Positions 10,201 through 21,599 are shown, counted from the stretch's first letter. The stretch is DNA of 64,000 nucleotides from Metridium senile (GCA_949775045.1 OX459105.1:4126556-4190555), one strand, 5' to 3'. Notes: generated by a model from the sequence alone, not told the origin. Made by a program: numbers and translations.

Positions 10201-13200
10201 AGAAATGGTTGTGATATTTGGTTTTGACCTTCATTTTCTTGATTTTGAAATTATAGAATTCTGATGGTGAAATTAACATAGAGGAATTGCAAAATTTCAT
10301 CAGTGAGGTGTTAAAGAAAATAAAGGCTGAGCATGATGGGAAAACTCCAAAAGCTGATCTATGGTGCCATTTTGGACACATATATGTTGGTGGGAGAGTA
10401 GATGAAGGTAATGGTAGCTCAGGGATTATGGAAAAACATGATGTTTGAGTAATATATACAATATGAGCAGCTGATCTGTATGGGATATTACAACGGGGAG
10501 TTGAAAACGAGCTGTTGTATATATCTCTTATAAAATTCATGAATAATTAATGAGAATTTTACAAAAGAACTCAATGCCGTGACGAGTTCTGTAAATCTCA
10601 TACAAATTTCATGCTGATTTGCACAAGTTTCAACTTGAATTTTCTCGGCCAGATTTACATTTATCTTCAGACAATTTTAATAAAATATGAAAGAACTAAC
10701 GTTGGACTTTCATAAGTTCTATACAATATGAGCGTCCGATCTGTATCCGATATACAACGGCTCGTCTTCGACTCGCCGCTGTATATCGGATACAGATCGG
10801 CCGCTCATATTGTATATATTACATACAGATAAAATGCGAATTTTGTACTTTTAAAAGTTCTTTCATGTTATTTTTACTGAAATTGTCAAGAAGAAGTACA
10901 TCTGGTGGAGAAAATTCAAGTTAAAACTTATGTAAGTCATGACGATTTTGTATCTAAAATTAAACAACCTTAGTTGTCATGATGATGATTTCTTTTTGTA
11001 AAATTCTCATTAATTATACATAAATTAATGAATTTTATAAAGTACTTTTAAAAGTCCAATGTTAGTTCTTTCATATTTTACTAAAATTGTCAAGATAAAA
11101 TTATGTAAATCTGGCCAAGAAAATTCAAGTTAAAACTTATTTAAGTCAGGACGATTTTTGTATCTAACATACAACCTTGGTCTTCACAAATATGATTTCT
11201 TTTGTAAAATTATCATTGATTATTCATGAATTTTAATTATTAGTAATATAAATGGAAACTAGAGAGTAAACTCAGTATAGGCTGCATCGGTGTTTGATAT
11301 AAACAATAGATAATATTATTAATAATGAAATTTGTAACAGTACTGTTTAAAAAACTCATGAATAATTAATAAGACATTTTCAAAAGAAACCATGACCATG
11401 AAGAGTGTTGTATATTCTAATTTGCATAAGTTTTAACTTGTAATTTCATGGAGAAATTTATTTTAATCTTGAAGATTTTGGTAAAATATGAAGAATATTA
11501 TTTAATTAATTAATATAAGCTGACCTAAACGTTTTTTAAATCATTTACAGCATTCGTGTCCATGTTGTATCGGCTATACAATGGCATGCCTTTGGCTTGT
11601 GATTGTATCTGCCGATACAATTAGGCCACTCATGTTGTAAACATTACAAAAAATGTTGACTTAATTAACTTTGCTGACATTTTGAGCTTTAGCCCTTCAT
11701 CAGAGTAATTTAAAAGGGCTCTGACGAAGTGCTAAAGCTCGAAACGTCAGTAAAGTTTTTTACGGTGTTATAAATTTCATTATATTACCTATCATGTATA
11801 AGTAATATATATAATATCAGCGGCTGATCTGTATTAGGATTATTATGCAACAGCAAGTTCAGCTTTTATTTTATCTTTACAGATGATGTAGCGTCTCCAG
11901 ATTGTATAAATGATTTCCATGCACATTTCAATCAAAAGCAAGGTGGCTGGAAAATGTTGCTTGATCCAGCTGTTAAAGATATGGAGATTAAACACCTAGA
12001 AGAACTACTTGCTGGTAAACCAGAGGATGTCACAGTAGCAAATCATGTCAGATATGACTTGAACTTCTTGACACCTTTGTGCTTGAAAGTGCGAGTGAAG
12101 GTTTGTAACATTTAAAAATAACAAATACTAAATAAATGAATAACATTTTCACAGTTGTAACACAGCGACATGGTTCTTCTGTATGGTTCTTCATCTACTG
12201 TAGTAAACTCGACACATTCAGAATACTTGCTGTTGTGCTGTGTGCAATTATGAAGCATGATTGGCAGAACTCAGCTGGTCATTACAAGTGTGTTAAGAAA
12301 AGCATGATGTTAAGCAGAGAGCTACAATTCTCAATACTCCAGTCCCACATTATCTATTGCTGCTGTACTACTTAATTAACAAAAGGGGCAATTTTCCACA
12401 GGCTAAGCCTCCATTTATTTCTAAAAATTCATAAATCCCAAGCAAACCTAAAAAAATGTTGTCGCTTGACAGTAGAAAGCACATTTGAATAATTTACTCT
12501 GAATTGAAGCTATATCTCTGTGCAAATGCAGCTTTTGTCAAATAGTACAGCTGCTGAGTGCTCATGTAGATATAAATTGGAGCTGGCTGCTATTATAACT
12601 GTAACACTTCTTCAGTGAACAGTAGTTTAAGTGATTGTTATGTTGATATTTTTGATTTAATTCTTTCAGTTTTTTCTTGATTTGGAAGGAAACCCAAATA
12701 TCAAATTTGCAGAAGAAGACATCGATATCAGAGAAGATACTAGTTTGCCATCTTCAATATACTTGATGTGTGATGATTTTTACCACAGAGCTAAGATAAG
12801 CATTGCGATTCCTTCTAAATTGATGGATGTCCGTATGACTCTGCGAACAGGTATTAATTAAAAGTGTTTGTTGCACACACTTTACAACCCATTACACCCG
12901 AGCCAGGGGACTCAGAGAGCTTCAGAGGTAAAAGTACCGGATATATATGCTTGTTGGGAATTTCCAAAAAACACACCTAAAAGATTACTGTAAGTCCTTA
13001 AAAACAATGCAAAAAAACATAATCTAAGAGATACAATAACTCAATTTTTAATTTTAATACCCATCATCATCATCATCATATTCCTTCATCATTGTCATCA
13101 TCGATATTGTGATTATTTCCATTATAATTGTTCTCATCATCGCTATAAATTTCATTGTTATCGTTACAATCATCATCCACATCATAATCAATCATCATCA

Positions 13201-15460
13201 TCATCACTTCATCATTATCATCAACACCATTGTGATTATTTACATCAGTTTTGCTCTTATCATCGCTATTATTTTCATTGTCACTATCATTATCATCACC
13301 ATTATGATTATTTTCATCGTCATCATCATTACTTGATCATTATCATCATCGCTATTGTGATTATGTGCCTTATAATTGTTCTCATCGTCACTATCATTAT
13401 CATCATTACCATTGTCAGTGATTATTTACATTGTTCTTATGATCACTATTATTTTCACCATCATCATTATTATCATCATCCATCATTATTATCATCATCG
13501 TCATCATATTCATTGTTTAATCGTACCATCTGGTCTACCTTAGATTAATCATTTGTTTCCCATTAATAGTTTTACCAAGAAAGATTCATAACGAAAATGA
13601 AAAGGAGCATGAAGAGATTCTGAAGAAGTACTTTGACAAAATCACAATCAATAAGGACGACAGCAAATTAGTCTTTCCAGATGAGAATTTACCTGAAGGT
13701 TTCTCGTTACAATTTTTGCGTAATTTTTTACTCGTCGTTCATATAGACATCAACAAGGAGAAGAGAGTTTCAGTATGACTCTTTCAGATGAAGAAGAAAT
13801 GGATGTCATTCATGTTGAAAATGTCTTGAACAAAAAGGTAATATGGCTTGATGATTATAAACCTCTCGTTTCTTGGTACGTAGGTTTTGACATTTTGGAT
13901 GCATATATTGTTTCAACTACTATACTAAGATGGACAATTTGTCCTAAAGCTTGGTCGCTTTTGTTTAATTAAAAGGTAGTTGAAACAATGTATGCATCCA
14001 AAAAGATTATAAACCTATTTCAACATTCAGTGTCACAATCAAATAGGCCCTTTGCAGCTGGAAGTCACGTGACCTCGTCTACAAGGACCTGGGTTTTAAG
14101 AACCTGTTAGGCTAAAATAGACCCCCCCGTACGGACCTTTTTAGCCTGACAGAGACAAAACACAGCCTTAATCTGGCCCGAACACCGTTCTGATGGCAGA
14201 ACGTGAGCCAAACATGAACCTGACAAAATCCAATTCAGGTTCTGAGCTAACGAGCCTAACACATTATGGCTGATGTTACGGTCCTGAACAGTCGGACAAC
14301 ACTCTAACATGAACCCAACACAAGCCTAACACCGATATAAAATCCGAATCAGGCTTTGAGCTAACGAGCCTAACACATTATGGCTGATGTTACGGTCCTG
14401 AACAGTCGGACAACACTCTAACATGAACCTAACACAAGCCTAACACCGATATAAAATCCGAATCAGGCTCTGAGCTAACAAGCCTAACACATTATGGCTG
14501 CATGTTACGGTCCTGAACAGTCGGACAACACTCTAACATGAGCTTAACACAAGCCTAACACCAATATAAAATCCAATTCAGGTCCCTGAGCTAACGAGCC
14601 TAACACATTATGGCTGATGTTACGGTCCTGAACAGTCGGACATCACTCTAACACAAACCTAACACAAGCCTAACAACGATATAAAATCCGAAATATTAAC
14701 ACTTGTGAATCTATCTAATTAGCGTGTGAAACGGAAGTTTTTTCTTTATGCGCATAAATTATCGTTGATAAATCGTCGTGTGATCACGTTTTTAACCAAT
14801 CATTTTTCTGATTTTTTTCACGTGATAAAAGTCACGCTAAATTGTAAAATTACGACTGTTGCGAGCACCTCAATGGCGTCGTTCACACGGTATAAGTTAG
14901 CTTTAGTGAGCTCTTTAGTCAACATTTTGCAATGATTTAAGCAAGGAAATTGCAAAACAATCTTGTTGGTTTGTATAATAGTAGGTGAGTTTTGTAATAA
15001 AGTCATTTAACACAAACTATTAACGTGAATTTGTTCTTAAAGTTTTAAATATGTCCGCTAACAATGAGGTTGATTTAAATGTACTTTTTCACCCTGATGA
15101 CAAAGAAGATTTCGAAGGTTTTGGTCCTGATGAGATCCAAGAAGCTTTTCAGCAGTATTTAGGGTGAATGAGTGAAGAAGACAGCGATGAAGATGAGGAA
15201 AATACCGATGATAATGCTTGCGAAGTGGAATGGAAAAGTGACTCCGTAAACGATCAGCCGGAGTTTACCGCGAATTCAGGTCCAAATGAACAGCTACCAG
15301 ATAACGCAGAACCAATTGATTATTTCAATCTATTCTTCACAGATGAATTGATGCAAATTATAACAATTCAAACCAATCTCTTTGCTGAGCAAACGTAACT
15401 GTCAATGCTGAAGAAAAAAGGGCACCGAATTCGAGGATGAAGGCATGCAAGCATGGAAAC

Positions 15461-15496
<36 letters not shown>

Positions 15497-16467
15497 AGAA
15501 AATTACCGCCTGAATCAGGCCTGACTACGGCCTAATTATTCGCGATGATTGACAGTGCTCTTTCAATGCTCTTGTCATGCTCTTGTCACGCTCCGATCGC
15601 TTTTTGCAACGCTTTAAATGTTAGGCCCTTGTTATGCTCTTTTTCGCCCGTTTTATGCTCTATTTTATGCTGTGTTCATGCTCTTTTTTGCTCTTGTTAG
15701 GTTTTCTGACTTTCGCTCTTGTTTGGTGTTGTTAGTTTCGTGTTCGGCTGATTTGTCCGGCCATTGTTAGGCTCGTGTTCGGTCAGACATTTCCGTACGG
15801 GGGCCTCCACATAAGAAATACAACTATTTCAATAATCGTTGTCACAGACGTAGGTACAATCTACACTCTGAAGCCTGCAAAGAATGTCGGTAACATGAAC
15901 ATAAATTGTTGGTTTATTACTCGTTTTTTTAATAAACATTTATTTCATCATCTTCTACTGCAACAGCTAGTTGCTGGTCATATAACATAAACACACGCAT
16001 GCATGAATAAATCAAGAAGAGAAGAAAATACCGACATCCTTTAATTAGCAGGCTTCAGAGTGTGGACTGTAGCTTTGATTTGCGACAACGATTTTTGAAA
16101 TAGGTCTATAAGAACCTATTTAGGCTAAATTGAAAAATGCAGGTTCTTATACGCGGGCTATTACTGTAGGTGTTTCACGGTATCTATAGCATGCAATCTA
16201 ATATCTATATGATCAAGTGATGTTTGGTGTTGGTGATGGTGTGCTAATGTAAACAGTGATTGTGATATTATATATGTATCAAATGTAGCTCATGTTTTTC
16301 CTTCTTCTTTTTCAAAGACTGATATCCATCTTCACAATGATAAATGGGATCAACTATTGACAAGTGGAGACTGGAAACCAGAACAAATTGTTGACACACT
16401 GCCTACATTTTTGAGTGTTTTGAAAAGTGTCCAAGCTAACATTTCAGCTCCTGAGGATGATGAGTAA
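7217..16467 (+). CDS. Multi-KH gene, copy A (KH1 missing, frameshift in penultimate exon)
   Basis: Exons by homology and splice phase: 7217-7407, candidate 8244-8291, 8831-9034 (KH), 9308-9487, 10257-10407, 11883-12100, 12670-12850, 13570-13837 and 16318-16467 (stop TAA). All borders are AG/GT and phases agree. Compared with copies B and C it lacks the KH1 exon and the ATG at the start of exon 1, so its true start is unknown. It may begin further upstream, or at the in-frame ATG at 7132 or 7192 if the acceptor at 7216 is not used. Exon 13570-13837 is 268 nt against 269 in both paralogs. One A is missing in AACAAGGAG near 13754-13757, so the frame reaches TGA at 13776. The downstream frame and last exon remain well conserved. 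Either a recent pseudogene or a sequence error. Function unknown; the KH fold suggests RNA or single-stranded DNA binding. Confidence 0.75.
7408..8243. repeat. Tandem repeat of about 118 bp, three and a half copies (7480-7925)
   Basis: The unit has ATTGGGGGACACTAATCAAC, GATGTAACAAACCCTGCCTG and CAAGTTTGCACCCTCAGTGA. ATTGGGG recurs at 7502, 7619 and 7737. The second and third units are nearly identical; the last one decays after about 7800. The array lies wholly in intron 1 of copy A. Confidence 0.85.
8057..8173. repeat. pogo/Tigger-like MITE, 117 bp, TA target
   Basis: TIRs are CAGTGGTACCTCTATTAA and its partner TTAATAGAGGTACCATGACTG, flanked by TA on both sides. Internal text repeats ATTAAGCGGTCACC-like motifs. 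A sister copy is at 30801-30887. CAGT-start ends, TA target and GAGGTACC arms are typical of pogo/Tigger MITEs. Confidence 0.75.
8244..8291 (+). CDS. Candidate microexon of copy A (16 codons)
   Basis: AATAG precedes and GTATGC follows an open 48-nt stretch, phase 0 at both ends, coding KEYCQPHTKVNKDKKQ. It sits where B and C carry lysine-rich microexons. The sequence itself is not alignable with them, so support is positional only. Confidence 0.35.
8357..8622. repeat. MITE with 65-70 bp terminal inverted repeats
   Basis: The left end TACACCTATTTCAATTAACG continues TTGTCCATCTGGAATGG and GATCTGAGACCGATAGGAAT. The right end is the exact complement through GGTGTA at 8622. TA flanks both ends. 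Related ends (CACCTATTTCAG..AACGTTGTCC) occur at 33015 and, more distantly, 34630. Confidence 0.85.
8831..9034 (+). CDS. KH-domain exon of copy A (corresponds to KH2)
   Basis: 68 codons starting VKSTEGKIKVLLPYEAIPLG. The KH helix-loop-helix is MIGKGHSNINRMREETGASI, followed by the third strand and helix (AIYVSGDGDKCKRAICEF). The GXXG loop reads GKGH. Exon limits match KH2 of copies B (27742-27939) and C (49579-49776). Its neighbour exon 9308-9487 starts the C-terminal region. Confidence 0.85.
9617..9836. repeat. Hairpin MITE, family of three (copy 1)
   Basis: Ends AACAGGTTCCCATTTAAATC and its inverse. The inner arms are GTGTTGATGTGTGCTAAACA and its complement, folding into a hairpin of about 220 bp. 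Sister copies: 43721-43920 and 47294-47496. The TTTCCCATTTAAATCTGTAC subrepeat is doubled in this copy. Confidence 0.85.
10408..11882. repeat. Intron of copy A filled with nested inverted repeats
   Basis: An inverted pair runs from 10525 (AAAATTCATGAATAATTAATG) to 11042 (ATTAATGAATTTTATAA), with arms of about 190 bp that have diverged. Its centre (10717-10825) is a tighter palindrome with TATACAATATGAGCG ends and CCGATCTGTATCCGATATAC arms. Extra arm fragments follow at 11043-11230 and 11340-11490. A second palindrome of the same family lies near 11555-11640. No coding content. Confidence 0.7.
11673..11750. other. Head-to-head pair of hammerhead-like motifs
   Basis: On the + strand, CTGACGAAGTGCTAAAGCTC then GAAACGTCAG (11721-11750) matches a CUGANGA...GAAA hammerhead core with CTGACG/CGTCAG outer pairing. 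On the - strand, 11673-11705 carries the same motif (CTGATGAAGGGCTAAAGCTC, with AAAA replacing GAAA). Such minimal motifs are known in the terminal repeats of Penelope-like retroelements. Confidence 0.45.
13060..13525. repeat. (ATC)n-rich low-complexity tract
   Basis: Imperfect CAT/ATC triplets interrupt intron 7 of copy A. Long isoleucine or histidine frames through it are artefacts. A comparable tract occupies the matching intron region of copy C (54875-55130). Confidence 0.9.
13570..13837 (+). pseudogene. Frameshifted penultimate exon of copy A
   Basis: Before the lesion the frame reads KEHEEILKKYFDKITI and ENLPEGFSLQFLRN. After it, one frame over, it reads REESFSMTLSDEEEMDVI, matching KGEESFTIVISEEQEIDP of copy C. 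The paralogs have CAAAGGAGAAGAG where this has CAAGGAGAAGAG. Donor GTAATA at 13838 is intact. Confidence 0.8.
13893..14004. repeat. Inverted repeat in last intron of copy A
   Basis: TTTTGGATGCATATATTGTTTC faces GAAACAATGTATGCATCCAAAA around about 60 bases. Probably a small MITE with ends near ACCTATTTCAA at 14013, a motif shared with the 8357 family. Confidence 0.55.
14125..15802. mobile_element. piggyBac-derived non-autonomous element, copy 1
   Basis: The boundaries are CCCGTACGGA and TCCGTACGGG. The left part holds four tandem units of about 115 bp (GAGCTAACGAGCCTAACACA, TACGGTCCTGAACAGTCGGA, 14240-14695). The right part is rich in TGCTCTTGT subrepeats. The middle has a short stretch of piggyBac transposase N-terminus (15051-15398). 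A second copy, almost identical, is at 39748-43606 where it is split by a foldback element. No TTAA duplication is visible at these ends, so the true termini or mechanism are unclear. Confidence 0.7.
15051..15398 (+). pseudogene. piggyBac transposase N-terminal relic
   Basis: An acidic N-terminal stretch (MSANNEVDLNVLFHP; then, after a small indel and stop near 15165, SEEDSDEDEENTDDNACEVEW) leads into PIDYFNLFFTDELMQIITIQ and TNLFAEQT. That is the start of the piggyBac DDE domain. The DDD catalytic region is wholly absent. TAA follows at about 15396. The twin is at 42854-43205. Confidence 0.75.
15803..16317. repeat. Inverted repeats at the end of the last intron of copy A
   Basis: ACTCTGAAGCCTGCAAAGAA (from about 15862) faces GCAGGCTTCAGAGTGTGG (near 16050). 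ATTTCAATAATCGTTGTC near 15826 faces CGATTTTTGAAATAGG near 16088. This is the remaining half of a MITE that the piggyBac-derived element probably entered. The acceptor for the last exon is TTTTTCAAAG at 16317. Confidence 0.5.
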
Positions 16468-16577
16468 ATCTCATTTCTACTGGTATCTCCATTCTAAATG
16501 TTGTAACCAACAGCATCAAGCCATTGAAGAACTCAGTATTATACTCCCATGTGGAGAATTGTGTGCAGTGAAGTGAA

Positions 16578-16915
16578 ATAATGAATAGAATGGAATGGAA
16601 TAGAATAGGATAGAATAGATCAAAATAGAAGGGAAGGGAATAGAATGGAAGGGAATATAATCGAATAGGATAGATCAAAATAGAATGGAAGGGAATAGAA
16701 TTGAATAGAATAGAATAGATCAAAATAGAATGGAAGGGAATAGAATAGGATAGAATAGGATAGATCAAAATAGAATGGAAGGGAATAGAATTGAAGGGAA
16801 TAGAATAGAATGAAATAGAATAGATCAAAATAGAATGGAAGGGAATAGGATAGATCAAAATAGAATGGAAGGGAATAGAATTAGAATAAAGTAGAATTAG
16901 AATAAAGTATGAGGA
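16578..16915. repeat. GGAAT/GAATA-type satellite just past copy A
   Basis: Imperfect pentamer-based repeat (TAGAATGGAAGGGAATAGAA, AGGATAGATCAAAA) with a higher-order unit of about 50 bases. The 189-residue - strand frame through it is an artefact of the period. Confidence 0.9.
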
Positions 16916-17104
16916 GAGAAAGATAGATGGAATCATCTCTAAAAAGTTATAAAATTGTTTTATTTTTATTTGCTTGTAGATATTATGATATTTTATTTCA
17001 TGCATAAAGTATTTGCTCTCAATGTATATTACATTTTAATGCAATCAATATTAATTAATAAATAATTATGGATTTATATGTAGTTTTTTATATTAAAAAA
17101 TAAT

Positions 17105-17930
17105 GGATAATTGAAGAAATTATAGAATTAGATGGAATAAATGACGCAATAAAGACAGCAAATCTCTTTTACAAATAAAATTTAAAAAATTCCGAGTGAT
17201 CTTGCAGTGTGTGTTGGGGTTCCTGTGTTGCCAAATGCGTCCCAGTGCTGCATGGGGAATCCCCGGATTTGTGGGCTTCCTGTGTACTTACAATATGCTC
17301 GACTAATGAGAAGTGATTGTTTTGCTTTATAATTTAATTTTGGATATTACGATTTATGTATTCGCTATAAAGTTTTACTGACTACTATTTTTATTTGAAC
17401 CGGTATCCATCTAGGATATGTTGAGAATTGTATGCATGCTGCCTGCGATGAGGTCGGTCTGCGGACTATCGTGTCAGAATAAAAAACACGAGTGACGTCA
17501 TTGTGTTGGGAAGCATTGCATTCGGGTTTAATATTTAATTGTGTTTCCTCTACAAACTGAGGGGGGGAAAATGACTAAAAGACTTCCTGAATCTTAAACT
17601 GAATGTAAAAAGGTAAGACTTTATTGTAATATTGTCCGGTAAGTGTCTTTTTATGCTAAATTTAATTTCATAGAATATCGAGAAACTATCATAAAGTTTC
17701 GATCATGAGTTAAACTTCTTGTAAAACTTATTATTGTCGTCTCTAAATCTTCATTCGTTGTCAATTTTGGTTAAATGTCAGTGTTTGAGCTTTAATTCTA
17801 AGTTATCCCTTAGCAGTTTGAGCCTTCTTGTTTCATATTATTTAGTCATTGGCTGTATTTCGTTTCATTTTGAATTCTACAACGAAATGCAATCGATTGT
17901 GTCTATTAAAAATGGAAAGGAATCGGTTTT
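17105..17930. repeat. Duplication-boundary segment, occurrence 1
   Basis: Contains GGGGTTCCTGTGTTGCCAAA, GCATGGGGAATCCCCGG and GGTCGGTCTGCGGACTATCG with GAGTGACGTCATTGTGTT. The same order is found at about 37850-38670 and, truncated, at 57835-58045. It marks the start of unit B. No coding potential recognised. Confidence 0.8.
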
Positions 17931-18739
17931 AAGGTAGTTACGGACTCTTGCTACTGCGCATCTCGTTTTTCATCATTTATTTGCGGTTTTTTTGAAACTT
18001 TTTCTAAATAATATCTTAATTTGAATCATTATCTATAACTTAAGAAAGTATTATGTCATTTCATGCAACTTTGGAGGTAAAATGGGACATTTTTCGAAAC
18101 ATGCTCAGATTTTCACTACCTGACATGGTCGCTGTTTTGTCTTAAAAAAACAAATTTACAACTTTGTAAAAATGAAAAGATGAAAATATAATTTTAACGT
18201 CTTTAGTCGTAAAACTAATACAAAATAGGTTTAAGGGTTTCTGGAGATGACAAGGATAATTTGACAAGTGTCAAGCAGATGTTTAAAGTACAAGAACCCA
18301 GTCCCACGCGGACTGTTATTGTGTTTTTTGACAAAAAAATGGATTTGGTCGCATAGAACTCGCTTATTAGTACGGGGACCCCCAATTTTTTTTCTTTTTA
18401 TTCAAGACTGCATTTATTGTTCTTACGATTTAGAATAAAAAATAAAATATTCATGTTTTGATTTTCTGAAATTTTACAAATCACACAACTCTATACACAT
18501 GTAGAGTGCGCAATTGGCGTAGAATTGTGCTTCAATGGTTCACTTATACCCATATTTGGAAATGATTCAATGATTTTTACGACAGGAAATGTTAGATAAC
18601 CCTTAGATCTATCGTTTGATATAATCTTATGCTTTTCCTAGCAGAATACGTTTGCATTCTATTGACTGTTTGAATAGGTACTTTTGAGCAAATTATTGCA
18701 AATACCTTCCTTTACTATATCTTATAACTCTTTTACCAA

Positions 18740-18990
18740 TACGGTGACCCCAATATTTTTTTACATTTTTTGACTTGCCTAAGAATGCATGATCTATAAA
18801 TGACAGGATTTATCAAAAAATTCATGTAAGAAATCCAAGTATCCGATACTACCTTAAATCGATTACAAACTTGCAGTCGAACGACGAAGTTGATCTTTAT
18901 ATGGCTGTAAAAGACATTCGTTAAAATTATCACAAAAAGTTGTTTGGAATCAATCCTTCTGTGACTTACAAAGCTTTGTGTGATCATGAC
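18740..18990 (-). pseudogene. Possible class A GPCR fragment (TM6-TM7)
   Basis: The - strand translation has KQLFVIILTNVFYSHIK, a loop, then SYMNFLINPVIYRSCILRQ followed by KKCKK. NPVIY in a hydrophobic segment followed by basic residues is the TM7 NPxxY signature of rhodopsin-like receptors. No upstream TM1-5 exon was found. A single short fragment, so likely a relic. Confidence 0.35.
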
Positions 18991-19127
18991 CCTATAGTTG
19001 CTTCAATTAACTGCATGTCTCAAGATATAAACTTCTCAAGCCCTCTATACGTCTATTATCTTTTATAAAATAACTAAACTTTTAATAAAGTTTTAATATT
19101 ACATGACTGTGCGTAATTGAGATAGGG

Positions 19128-19750
19128 TATTTCTCAAGTTACGTGCTTCGAGTTACGCGCTTCGAGTTACTCGCTTTTCGAGTGACATGCTCGCCACACC
19201 CATTTTGACATAAACGCTTAACTTGGACTTGAAATAATGAAAAACAATATTTTGGAGTTACGAGCTCTTGTTGTAACTCGAACTTGAAACAGCGAAACAA
19301 TATTTTCGAGTTACGCGCTCTTTTCATAACTCCAACTTGAAACAGCGAAACAATATTTTCGAGTTACGCGTTTTTAAAAAAAAAGTAAACATTAGAAAGC
19401 AATATAAAAATACCAGAGAAACCTGATTTATTCCTAAAAAAATAGAAAGTTGATGACTGCTTTATTACTATTAGCTGCAACAAACTCGTTTTTTTTACTT
19501 AAATATTGCTAAGCCAGTACAATCTGGTTTCGTGTTTTAAAATATCAATTAGCACATAGATATGTTTTCGCGTATCAAAATATAACTAAGTACGATCTTT
19601 AATTAGAAGTTGTTTCTTCCATGTTAAATTAAATGTAATTTTATTCCAAGCTTTCGGAATTTACGGCATTTGTCAAAATGGGTGTGGTCTCAGCAAAATG
19701 GGCGTGTCCGAGCACATAGCTCAAAGCGCGTAACTCAAGTTTTTCCTTCC
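19128..19750. repeat. Element with inverted CGAGTTACGCG ends
   Basis: Left: TTTCTCAAGTTACGTGCTTC and repeated CGAGTTACGCGCTT. Right: AAAGCGCGTAACTCAAG. Also ACACCCATTTTGACATAA facing TGTCAAAATGGGTGTGG. Internal unit TTGAAACAGCGAAACAATAT is tandemly repeated at 19280-19370. Confidence 0.6.
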
Positions 19751-20075
19751 CTGTACGTAATTTCAATTATGTGAGCAATATAATATGTTTGTTAACTTGT
19801 TTGTTTGTTAATTTGTTTAATTTATTACTTGTTTGTTTGTTTTTTGTTTGTGTAAAATTTATATTAAAGTTATTGTGAACCAGTTTAAGCCACAAAACTG
19901 GCTGATTTTTTTATGTAAAGATCAATAACACTTTAAGAGCAGATGCCGGTAATTATCAAACAAAATTTACATTTCGTGGCAAACCTCGAAAAATCAATTT
20001 CACTCAAATTTTGTCCAGATATAGTCTATTTTATTACTAAAAGCCCTATCAAGGTTTCAAGGCAAAATATTTTTT

Positions 20076-20215
20076 AGTACCTACAAGCACCAATGCTCAG
20101 CCAAACCCACCTGGATCTACTGGTCTACCTACAAGCACCAATGCTCAGCCAAACCCACCTGGATCTACTGGTCTACCTTCAAGCACCATTTCTCAGCCAA
20201 ACCCACATGTCTTCA
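20076..20215 (+). repeat. 48-bp coding-like tandem repeat, about 2.7 copies
   Basis: An exact 48-nt period keeps a frame of 16 residues per unit: PTSTNAQPNPPGSTGL, with a third unit drifting to SSTISQPNPH. A TTTTTAG acceptor-like site stands just before. This looks like an exon fragment of a Pro/Ser/Thr-rich protein. No host gene was identified, so it may be a relic. Confidence 0.5.
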
Positions 20216-20691
20216 TATTCTGGATTTTTTGATTCTCCGACTGCACACATTTAAAAAAATTGAAATTGTTTGCATACATTAGCCATGTTAGCGTGACACT
20301 TAAATGGTTTACTTGACGATATAACTTAAATACTTTCAGTATATAAGGCCAAAATTTAATTTTAGCACTAAAGTTTCACTGTGTTTTTAATATGATACAC
20401 ATTATCATACTTGATGGTGATTTTTGAACGTCATTTGCGTTAATTTCAATCACGAAAGAGTTGTACATATTGTGTTTTTAATTATATCGATTCTATAAAC
20501 ACATGCATGAACGTCAGGATAAGCTTTAAAATATTTCTAGTGGTTTTCTTCGCTACTTTCATCACTTCGTTTAGAAAAATTAAGAATACTTATTCAAAAC
20601 TTTTATAGCATAAAATAATAATGTTCTTCTGAAAAGTATACGCTGGAATATAATCAGATACGAAATGATCTGGCGAGATGAGATAGAATAG

Positions 20692-21599
20692 AACTAGACG
20701 CTCTATGAGCGTGAAGTCGGGCTAGTCATAAAATCAACACAGGAGGCTAAACAATTCTAATTTTACGATAGAATCAGGGCTCCCAGGATTATGCGATTTT
20801 TTTCAGCAAATTATGCACTATTTTTGGGCAAATTGCAAAAAAAATCGACGGATTTTTGCTGTGAAAATGTAAAGTTTATGGCGAAAAAGATTAAATGCAT
20901 CTTCTGTGGTAAGAAAAAACATAGTTTATTGATGTATTGATCAAAATTTTCGAAAATTATGCGCTTTTTTTCAAGATTATGCGCTCAGAGCCAAATTATT
21001 CACTTTTGCAACGGCACGTAATTTCGGGAGGCATGTAGAATGAACATTCCACGTGACTTTGGGCTTCCTGTGTTCATTCCCAAAGCATCATGGGGCCTAT
21101 ACGCGACATGACAGATAGATAGATACATACATACATACATACATACATAGATTGACTAAAAGGTAAACCTAGATTCGGGCCCTCTAGCCCGACTAAAAAA
21201 CTGGTACAGTAGACCGGTGAGACGAGAGAGATAAGATAGTATAGGATGAGATGAGATGAGATGAAACAAAAACAATTTAGAGGAGAACTAGAAAGGGCGA
21301 GATGAGATGGAATGAATTGGCATAAAAAATATTAAAAGTAGTTGCTGCATCCGAGAGCATGTGAGAACTGAATTTATCAGTTAAACTAGACGCTCTAGGA
21401 GCGTGAAGTCGGGCTAGTCATAAAATCAACACAGGAGGCTAAACAATTCTAAGTTGGGCTTCCTGTGGTCGTTCCCTAAGCATCATGGGGGACTATACTC
21501 GACATGACAGATACATAGATACATAGATACATAGATATATACTAGATACATAGATTGACTAAAAGGTAAACCTAGAGCCGGGCGCTCTAGCCTGACTAA
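20692..21599. repeat. Two copies of a dispersed repeat (20692-21199, 21384-21598)
   Basis: Both start CTAGACGCTCTA.GAGCGTG with AAGTCGGGCTAGTC, share ACACAGGAGGCTAAACAATT and GGGCTTCCTGTG..CATCATGGGG, have an ATAC/ATAG microsatellite, and end GATTGACTAAAAGGTAAACC with CTCTAGCC.GACTA. The ends are mutually inverted (GTCGGGCTAG / CTAGCCCGAC). Confidence 0.7.

Noticed and set aside
12136..12375. 79-codon open frame in intron of copy A
   Set aside because: Located between two well-supported exons, no family motif, no counterpart in copies B or C.
13109..13548. Isoleucine-rich hydrophobic frames resembling membrane proteins
   Set aside because: Translation of ATC/ATT triplets inside an intron of copy A.
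16436..17005. 189-residue - strand open frame
   Set aside because: Reads through the GGAAT-type satellite and has no domain; it also overlaps the last exon of copy A.
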